NCBI GenBank assembly: GCA_003210095.1
Contig: QCNP01000001.1
Coordinates: 418,001-482,000 of the forward strand
Source of the DNA: Pelagibacteraceae bacterium AG-426-E17
Lineage (GTDB): Bacteria; Pseudomonadota; Alphaproteobacteria; Pelagibacterales; Pelagibacteraceae
Direction of reading: 5' to 3'
Length of the DNA: 64,000 nt
In this document: positions 9,410-17,561 of the stretch, in pieces
Position numbering within the stretch: position 1 is the stretch's first letter
Layout: every line of letters begins with the position of its first letter
Made by a program: the position numbers and the translations under genes
Notes under the pieces: model-generated
The model's database searches: none
Seen by the model: only the letters and a program-made list of their open reading frames with translations
What the model was told of the DNA's origin: nothing

Positions 9410-10954
9410 ATGCTTAACAGAAGAGCAGATAAATTAGAGTTATTAAGAATAGCAGAAGCAGTAGCCCTAGAGAAATCGATTGACAAGGAGCTCATTATTA
9501 ATTCTATGGAAACAGGGATTGCTAAAGCAGCTAAATCAAAATTCGGAAACGAAAATGAAATACATGTTTCAATAAATAGAGATAATGGAGATATAGAAAT
9601 TTTTAGGAAATTAATAGTAGTTGAAAAACCAGAAAATACTAATACAGAAATAAGTGTTGAAAGTGCGAAACTTCTTAACAAAGAAAAAAAAATTGGGGAT
9701 GAAATATTGCAGCCTTTGCCAACCTTTGACTTTGGTCGTATTGCTGCTCAAACAGCCAAACAAGTGATCAGCTTTAGTGTAAGAGAAGCAGAAAAAGAAA
9801 GACAATTTAATGATTTTATAGATAAAAAAGATACAATATTAAGTGGTATTGTAAAAAGACTTGAATTTGGAAATGTAATTGTTGATCTAGGTAAAGCTGA
9901 GGCTATTATTCAAAAAAATGAGATGATACCAAGAGAAAATATTAAAGCTGGAGATAGAGTTAAAGCTTATTGTTATGATGTACGAAGAGAACAAAGGGGT
10001 CAACAAATTTTTTTGTCAAGAGCTCATCCAAAGTTTATGGAAAAATTATTTATTCAAGAAGTACCCGAAATCTATGATGGATTAATTGAGATTAAATCTT
10101 CGGCAAGAGATCCTGGTAGTAGAGCAAAAATTAGTGTTAAAGCTATTGATACATCTTTAGACCCTGTTGGTGCTTGTGTTGGTATGAGAGGTAGTAGAGT
10201 TCAGGCTGTGGTAAATGAACTTCAAGGTGAAAAAATTGATATAGTAAACTGGTCTGAGGATATTTCTGTGGTTGTGTCAAATGCTTTATCACCTGCTGAA
10301 GTTCAAAAAGTCAATGTTGATGAAGAAGCGAAAAAGTTAGATGTGATATTGACTGAGGAAAATTTAAGTAAGGCAATTGGAAGAAGGGGTCAAAATGTAA
10401 GGTTAGCTACTAAATTGCTTAACTATGAGATAAATATCATGACTGATAAAGAAGAGTCTGAGCGAAGACAAATAGAGTTTAAAGATAGAACCGAAAGTCT
10501 TATGAAAAACTTAGAAGTGGATGAAACTTTAGGTCAACTTTTAGTAGCAGAGGGTTTTTCAACAGTCGACACAATTAAAGACAGTGCATTAGGAGATTTA
10601 ACAAAAATTGAGGGCATAGAGGAAGAAACAGCGAAAGAATTAATAGATAGAGCAAAAGAATTTCATAAAAAGAATGAGGAAGAAATACAAACAAAAATTA
10701 GAGAATTAGGATTAGAAGCAGAGTTAATAAATCATAAAGGACTTACACCTGGTATGCTTTTAACACTGGGTGAAAAAAAAATTTTATCATTAAATGATTT
10801 TGCTGATCTTGCAACAGATGAGTTGATAGGTGGATATGATATAATAAAAGGTGAAAGAATTAAAATATCAGGATATCTAGAGGATTTTGCTTTATCTAAA
10901 ACAGAGGCAGATAACCTAATTATGACTGCAAGAGAAAAAATCTACACAGACTAA
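9410..10954 (+). CDS. nusA: Transcription termination/antitermination factor NusA
   Basis: A 514-residue NusA: N-terminal RNA polymerase-binding domain (MLNRRADKLELLRIAEAVALEKSI...), S1 domain (DTILSGIVKRLEFGNVIVDLG), two KH domains (VGACVGMRGSRVQAVVNEL and LSKAIGRRGQNVRLATKL), and two C-terminal acidic helix-hairpin-helix repeats. I start it at the ATG at 9410, because GGAG lies eight bases upstream and upstream in-frame codons would put the terminator stem inside the protein. In relatives rimP precedes nusA and ylxR follows it; neither is here, and infB begins ten bases after the stop. Confidence 0.95.
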   Translation: MLNRRADKLELLRIAEAVALEKSIDKELIINSMETGIAKAAKSKFGNENEIHVSINRDNGDIEIFRKLIVVEKPENTNTEISVESAKLLNKEKKIGDEILQPLPTFDFGRIAAQTAKQVISFSVREAEKERQFNDFIDKKDTILSGIVKRLEFGNVIVDLGKAEAIIQKNEMIPRENIKAGDRVKAYCYDVRREQRGQQIFLSRAHPKFMEKLFIQEVPEIYDGLIEIKSSARDPGSRAKISVKAIDTSLDPVGACVGMRGSRVQAVVNELQGEKIDIVNWSEDISVVVSNALSPAEVQKVNVDEEAKKLDVILTEENLSKAIGRRGQNVRLATKLLNYEINIMTDKEESERRQIEFKDRTESLMKNLEVDETLGQLLVAEGFSTVDTIKDSALGDLTKIEGIEEETAKELIDRAKEFHKKNEEEIQTKIRELGLEAELINHKGLTPGMLLTLGEKKILSLNDFADLATDELIGGYDIIKGERIKISGYLEDFALSKTEADNLIMTAREKIYTD

Positions 10955-10964
10955 GAGATGAGAG

Positions 10965-13136
10965 ATGGAAAAACAAAAAAAAAAATTAACAATATCTGGA
11001 AAACCAAAAAAAAATTTTTTAAATCAACAAAATTTTGAAAGTAAAAACAATCAAAGACAATTTGAAAAAAAATTTTCTAAACCCGTAAATAAATTTTCAA
11101 CTAATTTTAAAAAAAATTTTAAAACTAAGCCATTACCTCAAAAGCTCAGTGATTATGAGAGAAGAAAGTTAGCTGAACAAAAAGCTACAAAAAGTATTCG
11201 TGGTGAAAATAATCAAAAAGATAAAGAAAATAAAACAAAGTTTTCAACAAAAAAAAGAGAAACAAAACTAACGGTTTCTAGGGCATTAAGTGAGGATTTA
11301 GAATTTAAATCAAGAAGTCTTGCATCAATAAAGAGAGCAAGGGAAAAAGAACTTAGAGCATCAAAAGAGAAAAATAATGGTGATATAAACTCTTCAGTAA
11401 AAAAAGAAATTAATATTCCTGAGTTTGTAACTATAAGAGATCTAGCTAACAGAATGGCAGAACAATCATCAAATATTATCAAACATCTAATGGGAATGGG
11501 AGTAACAGTAACTATCAATCATACCATAGATTCTGATACAGCTGAGTATTTAGTTAAAGAATTTGGACATGTTCCCATAAGAGAAAAAAAAGCTGAAGAG
11601 ATAATCAAAAACATTAAACAAATTAAAACTGAGGATCTTAAAAGTCGCCCTCCTATCATAACGGTGATGGGTCATGTTGATCATGGCAAAACCTCAGTTT
11701 TAGATGTAATTAGAAGCACGAATATAGTCTCTGGTGAGTTTGGTGGTATCACACAACATATTGGCGCTTATCAAATTGAAAAAAATGAAAAACAAATAAC
11801 CTTTATAGATACACCAGGTCATGCGGCATTCACTGAAATGAGAGCCAGAGGTTCGAAATTAACTGACATCGTTGTTCTCGTTGTAGCTGCTAATGATGGT
11901 GTTAAACCACAAACTATTGAGTCAATTAAACATGCAAAAGCAGCTAAAGTACCTATAGTAGTTGCAATAAATAAATGCGATTTACCAGATGCTGACGTAC
12001 AGAAAGTAAAAAACCAACTTTTAGAACATGAACTAATCGCTGAAGATTTATCAGGTGATACCATAATGGTTGAAATTTCAGCAAAAACGAAAAATAATAT
12101 AGATAAACTTTTAGAGCTGATTTTACTACAGGCAGAAATTTTAGATCTTAAGAGTGATTTTAGTAGTAATTCAAATGGAGTAGTTTTAGAATCTAAAATA
12201 GACATTGGCAGAGGCCCAATAGTTAATGTAATTATTACCTCTGGCAAACTTAAAAAAGGTGATTATTTTGTTTGTGGAACAAAGTGGGGCAAAGTTCGAG
12301 CAATAATTAATGATAAGGGCAAACCTATTGATTTTGCTTTACCCTCGACTCCAGTGGAAATTTTAGGAATTAACGGTGCAGCCAAATCCGGAGATGATTT
12401 TTTAGTTGTAGATTCTGAGAAGGAAGCAAAATCATTATCTGAAGCAAGAATTGAGGAAAAGAAAATATCAAAAAATCCTCTTGCTTTATTTACTCAAGAA
12501 TCAGCTTTTAAAGATAATAAATCAGATGATCTTAACATAATAATAAAGTCAGATGTGCATGGCTCATCGGAGGCTATTAAAAATGCGTTAAATCAAATAA
12601 AACATGATGAAGTTAAGATAAAAATTATTTTATCTGATGTTGGTATGGTTACAGAAACAGATGTTAATTTAGCCAAGGCCTCAAACGCCACTTTAATAGC
12701 TTTTAATGTGAAACCAAGTAAGGAAGCTAAAAAAATAGCTGAGCAAACACAGGTAAAAATTTCGTCATACAATATTATTTATGAACTTATTGATTTTGTA
12801 AAAAAACAGATGTCTGGATTACTAACACCTGAAATAGAGGAAAAAGTAATTGGATCTGCGGAAATACTTGAAATCTTTAAAGTTTCTAAAGTTGGTAAGG
12901 TAGCAGGTACAAAAGTCCTAGAAGGAGAAATCACTCAAGATTCAATGGCAAGAGTAATAAGAGATGGAGCAATAATATTTAATGGCAAAATAGGCACTAT
13001 ATTTAGGGAAAAAAACCAAGCTAAGCAAGTGTCAGCAGGTTTGGAATGTGGTATATCATTTAAAGATTTTAGTGACTTTCAAAAAAAAGACATTATAGAA
13101 GCATATAATTCAACAACTACAGAGAGGGTTATATAG
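10965..13136 (+). CDS. infB: Translation initiation factor IF-2
   Basis: A 723-residue IF-2 that brings initiator tRNA to the 30S subunit. A short lysine- and asparagine-rich N-terminal region (about 1-145) replaces the long variable region of larger relatives. The IF2_N fold follows (VTIRDLANRMAEQSSNIIKHLMGMGV). The GTPase domain has G1 GHVDHGKTS, G3 DTPGHAAF, G4 NKCD and SAK. Domains II, III and C2 complete the protein. It is encoded ten bases after nusA and four bases before rbfA, the standard nusA-infB-rbfA operon. Confidence 0.97.
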   Translation: MEKQKKKLTISGKPKKNFLNQQNFESKNNQRQFEKKFSKPVNKFSTNFKKNFKTKPLPQKLSDYERRKLAEQKATKSIRGENNQKDKENKTKFSTKKRETKLTVSRALSEDLEFKSRSLASIKRAREKELRASKEKNNGDINSSVKKEINIPEFVTIRDLANRMAEQSSNIIKHLMGMGVTVTINHTIDSDTAEYLVKEFGHVPIREKKAEEIIKNIKQIKTEDLKSRPPIITVMGHVDHGKTSVLDVIRSTNIVSGEFGGITQHIGAYQIEKNEKQITFIDTPGHAAFTEMRARGSKLTDIVVLVVAANDGVKPQTIESIKHAKAAKVPIVVAINKCDLPDADVQKVKNQLLEHELIAEDLSGDTIMVEISAKTKNNIDKLLELILLQAEILDLKSDFSSNSNGVVLESKIDIGRGPIVNVIITSGKLKKGDYFVCGTKWGKVRAIINDKGKPIDFALPSTPVEILGINGAAKSGDDFLVVDSEKEAKSLSEARIEEKKISKNPLALFTQESAFKDNKSDDLNIIIKSDVHGSSEAIKNALNQIKHDEVKIKIILSDVGMVTETDVNLAKASNATLIAFNVKPSKEAKKIAEQTQVKISSYNIIYELIDFVKKQMSGLLTPEIEEKVIGSAEILEIFKVSKVGKVAGTKVLEGEITQDSMARVIRDGAIIFNGKIGTIFREKNQAKQVSAGLECGISFKDFSDFQKKDIIEAYNSTTTERVI

Positions 13137-13140
13137 AACT

Positions 13141-13506
13141 ATGTCATCAGATGGAAGACAGATTAGCCAAAGACAATTAAGAGTTGGAGAAATGGTAAAG
13201 CAAGCATTGAGCATGATATTTTTAAAAGATGAAGCTAAAATTCCAAATATTCAGACAAAAGAAATTACAGTTACAGAAGTTAGGATGAGTCCTGATTTAA
13301 AAACTGCTAAAGCCTTTGTATTGCCTTTGGGAGGTAAAAATTCCGAGGAGATAGTTAAAAATCTTAAAGACTTTTCTTTTCTTATAAGAAAAGTATTATC
13401 AAAAAAAATTACAATGAAATTTTTACCAAAAATTTTATTTGTTAAAGATGAGTCTTTTGATTATGCAGAAAAAATAGAAAATTTAATAAAACAAGCTAAT
13501 AAATAG
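13141..13506 (+). CDS. rbfA: Ribosome-binding factor A
   Basis: A 121-residue RbfA, the small KH-like factor needed for late 16S rRNA maturation and growth in the cold. The sequence shows RQLRVGEMVKQALSMIF, ITVTEVRMSPDLKTAKAFV and a C-terminal LPKILFVKDES block. It sits between infB and rpsO. In many alphaproteobacteria truB lies between rbfA and rpsO; here the gap is six bases and truB is absent. Confidence 0.93.
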   Translation: MSSDGRQISQRQLRVGEMVKQALSMIFLKDEAKIPNIQTKEITVTEVRMSPDLKTAKAFVLPLGGKNSEEIVKNLKDFSFLIRKVLSKKITMKFLPKILFVKDESFDYAEKIENLIKQANK

Positions 13507-13512
13507 GAAATT

Positions 13513-13761
13513 ATGAAAAAAAATATTACACAAATGAGTTTACATGAAAAAGATACAGGATCTTCAGAGATACAAGTAGGTCTGTTAACAGAAAAGATCG
13601 AGACTCTGTCAAAACATATGAAGAAATTTAAAAAAGATAAACATTCTTCAGTAGGTTTGTTAAAAGCTGTTAACAAAAGGAAAAAACTTTTAGAATATCT
13701 AAAAAAAAATAACGTTGAGTCTTATAAAAACGTTTTAACAAAATTAAACTTAAGGAAATAA
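13513..13761 (+). CDS. rpsO: 30S ribosomal protein S15
   Basis: S15 binds the 16S rRNA central domain. The 82-residue product is a few residues shorter than the usual 89 at its N-terminus, but the core is intact: HEKDTGSSEIQVGLLTEKIETLSKHMK, DKHSSVGLLKAVNKRKKLLEYLKK. The gene is placed directly before pnp, with which it abuts (stop at 13761, ATG at 13762), the rpsO-pnp pair found across proteobacteria. Confidence 0.95.
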   Translation: MKKNITQMSLHEKDTGSSEIQVGLLTEKIETLSKHMKKFKKDKHSSVGLLKAVNKRKKLLEYLKKNNVESYKNVLTKLNLRK

Positions 13762-15834
13762 ATGTTTAAAGTTTTTAAAAAAGAAATTGAAATTAGTGGA
13801 AAAAAAATTAGCTTAGAAACAGGAAAAATTGCCCGTCAAGCAGATGGAGCAATAGTTGCAACTTGTGGAGAAACCGTAGTTTTGGCAACAGTAGTTGGAG
13901 CTAAAAAAGTAAATCCAGATGTAGATTATTTTCCATTGTCAGTTAATTATCAAGAAAAATACTATGCTGCAGGAAAAATCCCTGGTGGTTATTTTAAAAG
14001 AGAAGCAAGACCCACTGAAAGCGAAACACTCATTTCAAGATTAATTGATAGACCTATAAGACCTTTGTTTCCAGACGAATTTAGAAATGAAGTTCAATTA
14101 TTACCTACGGTAATTTCTTATGATAAAGAAAATGAAGCTGATATTCTATCTATTATTGCATCTTCGGCTGCATTAGCAATATCTGGAATGCCATTTATGG
14201 GACCAGTAGGAGCATCTAGAGTAGGCTTTATAGGTGGAAAATATGTCTTAAATCCTACGAAAAAAGAATTAGAAAATTCAAAATTAGATTTAGTTGTAGC
14301 GGGAACAAAAGATGCTGTTTTGATGGTTGAGTCTGAGGCTAAAGGTTTAACTGAACAGCAAATGTTAGACGCAGTAAAATTTGGTCACGAAGGTTTTGTA
14401 CCTGTCATAAAAATGATCGAGGAGCTGGCAAAAGAATGTAAAAAATCTGATTGGGTTGTGGAAAAGAAGGACTTATCAGAAGTAAAGAAAAAATTAGAGG
14501 ATGAATTTACTAAAGATCTGAAAAAAGCCTTTTCTATTAAAGATAAACAAGAAAGATCAAACTTAATATCTGAAGTAACTGAAAAAGCTAAAAAGTTATA
14601 CGAAGAAGATGAAAATTTCTCAGAGTTAGACGTTATGCATGAATTGAAAAATCTAGAGAAAGGTATTGTAAGAACTGACATATTAAAAAATAAAAATCGT
14701 ATTGATGGCAGAGGCTTATCTGATGTAAGACCAATTAAATGTGAAGTTGGAATACTACCAAGAGTTCATGGATCGGCATTATTCACCAGAGGAGAAACAC
14801 AAGCAATTGTTACAACAACACTAGGGACATCTGATGATGAACAAAGGATCGAAAGTTTAGAAGGTCTTCAACGTGAGAGATTTATGCTCCATTATAACTT
14901 TCCGCCTTTCTCAGTTGGAGAAACTGGTAGAATAGGAACTGGAAGAAGAGAAATAGGTCATGGAAAATTAGCATGGAGAGCAATAAATTCATCTTTGCCT
15001 ACAAAAGAAAGTTTCCCATATACATTTAGAATAGTTTCAGAAATCACAGAGTCCAATGGTTCTTCATCAATGGCTACTGTTTGTGGTTCATCTTTAGCGC
15101 TTATGGATGCAGGTGTGCCAATTAAAGAACCCGTGGCTGGAATAGCAATGGGATTAATTAAAGAGGGAGATGATTTTAGTGTTCTTTCAGATATTTTAGG
15201 CGACGAGGATCATTTAGGTGATATGGATTTTAAAGTTGCCGGTACAAAAGATGGAATTACTTCTTTGCAAATGGATATAAAAATAACAGGAATTACATTT
15301 GAAATTATGGAGCAAGCTTTAAAACAAGCTAAAGATGGTAGAGTACATATTCTTGATGAAATGAATAAAGCATTATCCAAATCAAGAGACGACGTAGGAA
15401 AACACACCCCTAAAATGGAAAAAATAACTGTAGAAAAGAAAGATATAGCTACGGTAATTGGAAAAGGTGGTGCAACAATTAGAGAGATTGTTGAAAAATC
15501 AGGAGCTAAAGTTGATGTGAATGATGAAGGTGAAGTAACTGTAGCAGCACCAGATGAAGACTCGAGAAATAAAGCAATGCAAATGATTAAAGATTTAACA
15601 GCTAAAGCTGAACTCAACAAAATTTATAACGGTAAAGTTATGAAGATTATGGAATTTGGTGCATTTGTTAATTTCTTAGGCAAACAAGATGGACTTGTAC
15701 ACATATCAGAACTAGCTGAAAAAAGAGTTGCAAAAGTTACAGACGTTGTAAAAGAAGGTGATGAAGTAAAAGTAAAAGTTATAGGTTTTGATAGAGGTAA
15801 AGTTAAACTATCTATAAAACAAGCAGCTGTCTAA
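13762..15834 (+). CDS. pnp: Polyribonucleotide nucleotidyltransferase
   Basis: PNPase degrades RNA 3' to 5' using phosphate. The 690-residue protein has two RNase PH domains (first from [26 protein letters not shown]; second with [35 protein letters not shown]), a linking helical domain, a KH domain ([25 protein letters not shown]) and a C-terminal S1 domain ([30 protein letters not shown]). Both phosphate-binding and RNA-binding motifs look complete. It ends the rpsO-pnp pair, and a small membrane-protein gene starts three bases later. Confidence 0.97.
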   Translation: MFKVFKKEIEISGKKISLETGKIARQADGAIVATCGETVVLATVVGAKKVNPDVDYFPLSVNYQEKYYAAGKIPGGYFKREARPTESETLISRLIDRPIRPLFPDEFRNEVQLLPTVISYDKENEADILSIIASSAALAISGMPFMGPVGASRVGFIGGKYVLNPTKKELENSKLDLVVAGTKDAVLMVESEAKGLTEQQMLDAVKFGHEGFVPVIKMIEELAKECKKSDWVVEKKDLSEVKKKLEDEFTKDLKKAFSIKDKQERSNLISEVTEKAKKLYEEDENFSELDVMHELKNLEKGIVRTDILKNKNRIDGRGLSDVRPIKCEVGILPRVHGSALFTRGETQAIVTTTLGTSDDEQRIESLEGLQRERFMLHYNFPPFSVGETGRIGTGRREIGHGKLAWRAINSSLPTKESFPYTFRIVSEITESNGSSSMATVCGSSLALMDAGVPIKEPVAGIAMGLIKEGDDFSVLSDILGDEDHLGDMDFKVAGTKDGITSLQMDIKITGITFEIMEQALKQAKDGRVHILDEMNKALSKSRDDVGKHTPKMEKITVEKKDIATVIGKGGATIREIVEKSGAKVDVNDEGEVTVAAPDEDSRNKAMQMIKDLTAKAELNKIYNGKVMKIMEFGAFVNFLGKQDGLVHISELAEKRVAKVTDVVKEGDEVKVKVIGFDRGKVKLSIKQAAV

Positions 15835-15837
15835 TTA

Positions 15838-15990
15838 ATGTTCTCATTATCAAAATTTAAAAATATTTTATCTAAGAATAAATACGGTAAATATTTAGCT
15901 ATTGGAGGTTTTGCTTTCTTTTTTATAAAAGGTCTTATTTGGTTAGCAGTCATATTTTCTGTTGGTTTTAGCGCTTTTAACTTCATTTAA
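15838..15990 (+). CDS. Small membrane protein of 50 residues
   Basis: A short open frame starts three bases after the pnp stop and encodes 50 residues. The first 20 are basic (FSLSKFKNILSKNKYGKY). The rest is one long hydrophobic stretch (AIGGFAFFFIKGLIWLAVIF and SVGFSAFNFI) that should span the inner membrane once or twice. No ribosome site is obvious, so it may depend on translational coupling to pnp. I do not recognise the family. The lysine-then-hydrophobic pattern and tight coupling support a real gene. Confidence 0.55.
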   Translation: MFSLSKFKNILSKNKYGKYLAIGGFAFFFIKGLIWLAVIFSVGFSAFNFI

Positions 15991-16062
15991 ATCTCTGTTC
16001 ATTTTGTGTTTGATATTCCTTAATTAGTTGTAATAACTTTTTAAAAATGTAAAGTTTTATTA

Positions 16063-16135
16063 ACCATATCTCATGGTGATAAAGAGACCGATATCGCATC
16101 GGTTAAAAGCGAGTTTTGGAAAAACTAACAAGGAG
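16063..16135 (+). promoter_or_regulatory. Structured 5' leader with three hairpins and ribosome site
   Basis: Three short perfect hairpins follow each other: ACCAT-ATCTC-ATGGT (16063-16077), ACCGAT-ATCGC-ATCGGT (16087-16103) and AGTTTT-GGA-AAAACT (16112-16126). They are followed by a strong AAGGAG at 16130-16135 and the ATG at 16141. The first two are alike in stem and loop. The arrangement suggests an RNA element acting on expression of the 63-residue gene. It matches no riboswitch class I can name. Confidence 0.5.
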
Positions 16136-16140
16136 TGTGT

Positions 16141-16332
16141 ATGAAAAGAATGCACAGAGTTCTTAATTCGTTTAGCCGAGGCTCAAAGATCGCTAGGCTA
16201 AATCAATTAATGTTCCGAAATTTAAAATCTGTTGAAGCTAATGGCAATGGCACAAGCGGATACGTTATTAAATCTGGAAAAAACTCTGGAAAAGTTGTCG
16301 GGCATTTAAAAAAAGAGCCTAAAAACATTTAA
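16141..16332 (+). CDS. Unrecognised small basic protein, 63 residues
   Basis: The gene has one of the strongest ribosome sites of the window (AAGGAG, five bases before the ATG at 16141). An in-frame ATG at 16135 lies on top of the ribosome site and is unlikely. The product is soluble and basic: an Arg/Lys-rich N-terminal half (MKRMHRVLNSFSRGSKIAR, then NQLMFRNLK) and a Gly/Asn/Ser-rich middle (EANGNGTSGYVIKSGKNSG), ending in KKEPKNI. I do not recognise the family, and there is no membrane segment. It stands alone between a structured leader and a terminator-like hairpin, so it is probably monocistronic and well expressed. Binding to nucleic acid is only a guess from charge. Confidence 0.65.
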   Translation: MKRMHRVLNSFSRGSKIARLNQLMFRNLKSVEANGNGTSGYVIKSGKNSGKVVGHLKKEPKNI

Positions 16333-16348
16333 CTAAGATTGGGGTATG

Positions 16349-16377
16349 GGGGCACCTGGCAACAGAACGCCCCTTTT
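16349..16377. terminator. Hairpin terminator, possibly bidirectional
   Basis: GGGGC (16349-16353) pairs with GCCCC (16369-16373). Inside, CTG-GCAA-CAG makes a small apical stem with a GNRA-type loop, and TTTT follows. On the plus strand it ends the 63-residue gene. On the minus strand it lies just after the TGA of the secreted-protein gene. The core AACAGAACGCCCCTTT recurs at 17546-17561. Confidence 0.55.
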
Positions 16378-17306
16378 CAATTCTTAACAATCTGATATTT
16401 CAATTTTTTGATTTTCATTTCTCCAATACCATCCCATATTTCGGTAGTAACCTCTATTCCTGGCACGATATCAGTATTTTTAACTAATTTTCTTTCTACT
16501 AAATAATCAAAAACCTGTTTTAGATTGATATCTATAGAATAGTTTCCATCTTTGTTAATTTTTGTATTTCTTTCAAAAGAGTCTATAGAAAAGAAATATT
16601 CTAAACCTTCAATTTTTCTTTTTGATTCTTGTCCTTTATTCGACCAAACTATAAATTCATAATTATCAGTTTTAAGATTTTTAAATCTTATTTTTTTATG
16701 TTTTCTTGCTGTAGCATCAAATTTTAACATAATTTCAATAAAAGGTTTAACATCATCAGGATGTCTCAAAAAAAAAGTTATGTTATTGTTATAGGTTCCT
16801 TTAGATTTAAAATTATAATCGTAGGCAAGTTGGAATTTCTTAATTTTTCCAATGGATAGAGGAAAATCTTTATTTGTTTCCCCATAACGATTTCCAGAAC
16901 TACCTGTCCATGCCCTTTTACCAATAAGAGATGTGATATTTACCCAGGATTGTTTTTTTCCTGCTCTTACTGAATATGATTTTACAGCGGTATAATAAAA
17001 ACCAGTACCGTCTGGTTTTATACAAACCCCTAAACTTTTGCCATGTTTATATTTTTTTTCTATTCCTCTTTTATGTTTAATTCCCCATGCATCAAATAGA
17101 TACCAATCTGTATCAATATTTTCGTTTTTACTGACCTGACCAAAATATTTTGTTCTTGAAAAATTTTCATCATAAATATTACAGTCTAGTTTATTGTCTT
17201 TATTCATCTTAAATTTATCAATATTTTCAACAGCATACTTTTCTGCAAATGAATTTGCTGTAAAAGAAGTAAATATTAAAATTATAATGAATAAAATTTT
17301 TCTCAT
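16377..17306 (-). CDS. Secreted protein with GH12-like jelly-roll features
   Basis: A 309-residue protein with a clear signal peptide (MRKILFIIILIFTSFTANSFA, cut near AEK). The mature part is beta-rich. Its C-terminal end (LKQVFDYLVERKL, then DIVPGIEVTTEIWDGIGEMKI) resembles the end of glycoside hydrolase family 12 and related concanavalin-like jelly rolls, where a late glutamate in a GxE-type strand is catalytic. FDAWGIKH would be an early aromatic strand. This is a fold-level impression, not a firm family call; a non-enzymatic carbohydrate-binding protein is equally possible. The signal peptide and 3' hairpin are shared with the next minus-strand gene. Confidence 0.5.
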   Translation of the reverse strand: MRKILFIIILIFTSFTANSFAEKYAVENIDKFKMNKDNKLDCNIYDENFSRTKYFGQVSKNENIDTDWYLFDAWGIKHKRGIEKKYKHGKSLGVCIKPDGTGFYYTAVKSYSVRAGKKQSWVNITSLIGKRAWTGSSGNRYGETNKDFPLSIGKIKKFQLAYDYNFKSKGTYNNNITFFLRHPDDVKPFIEIMLKFDATARKHKKIRFKNLKTDNYEFIVWSNKGQESKRKIEGLEYFFSIDSFERNTKINKDGNYSIDINLKQVFDYLVERKLVKNTDIVPGIEVTTEIWDGIGEMKIKKLKYQIVKN

Positions 17307-17326
17307 ACTAAATAATTATAGAAATA

Positions 17327-17364
17327 TTATTAAAACAAATAAATGTATTTATTTGTTTTAATAA
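17327..17364. repeat. Perfect 17-base inverted repeat with 4-base loop
   Basis: The arm at 17327-17343, which contains ATTAAAACAAATAAA, is exactly complementary to 17348-17364, with TGTA between. It starts 21 bases upstream of the ATG of the minus-strand secreted gene (ATG at 17306-17304). It could be an operator, an RNA hairpin in the leader, or a terminator remnant; there is no adjacent T run on the minus strand. Confidence 0.7.
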
Positions 17365-17474
17365 ATCGTAATATCAATTTTAAAGGCAATTTAAGGTTTT
17401 AGGGTACGATAAGAGAGTAATTGCCCCCGATTTCAATGAAGTTTCAAAACAAGGTTCAGGACAAAAGTTAAAAC

Positions 17475-17498
17475 TCTCAATGAAGTTCTCAATGAAGT
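17475..17498 (+). repeat. Two perfect 12-base tandem repeats
   Basis: TCTCAATGAAGT occurs twice without a gap (17475-17486, 17487-17498), and the related TTCAATGAAGT lies at 17432-17442. The repeats are in the 255-base gap between the two secreted-protein genes. Nothing else coding is convincing in that gap apart from short open frames of about 20 codons. Confidence 0.6.
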
Positions 17499-17536
17499 CT
17501 TTCAAAAAAGTCTTATTTTCTGTCATAAACTGGTTT

Positions 17537-17561
17537 AAGGGGTAGAACAGAACGCCCCTTT
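17537..17561. terminator. Hairpin after the LytM-like gene, repeat of the element at 16349
   Basis: AAGGGG (17537-17542) pairs with CCCCTT (17555-17560) around a 12-base loop. It lies directly beyond the TAG of the minus-strand gene ending at 17562. The 16-base core AACAGAACGCCCCTTT (17546-17561) is the same as at 16361-16376. T richness after the stem is weak on both strands, so termination strength is uncertain. Confidence 0.45.

Noticed and set aside
15210-15620. 136-codon minus-strand frame opposite pnp
   Set aside because: It covers the conserved catalytic and KH parts of PNPase; the complement of a real gene.
17480-17545. 21-codon frame (MKFSMKSFKKVLFSVINWFKG-like) in the repeat-rich gap
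   Set aside because: It depends on the tandem repeat, lacks a ribosome site, and cannot be told from chance at this length.
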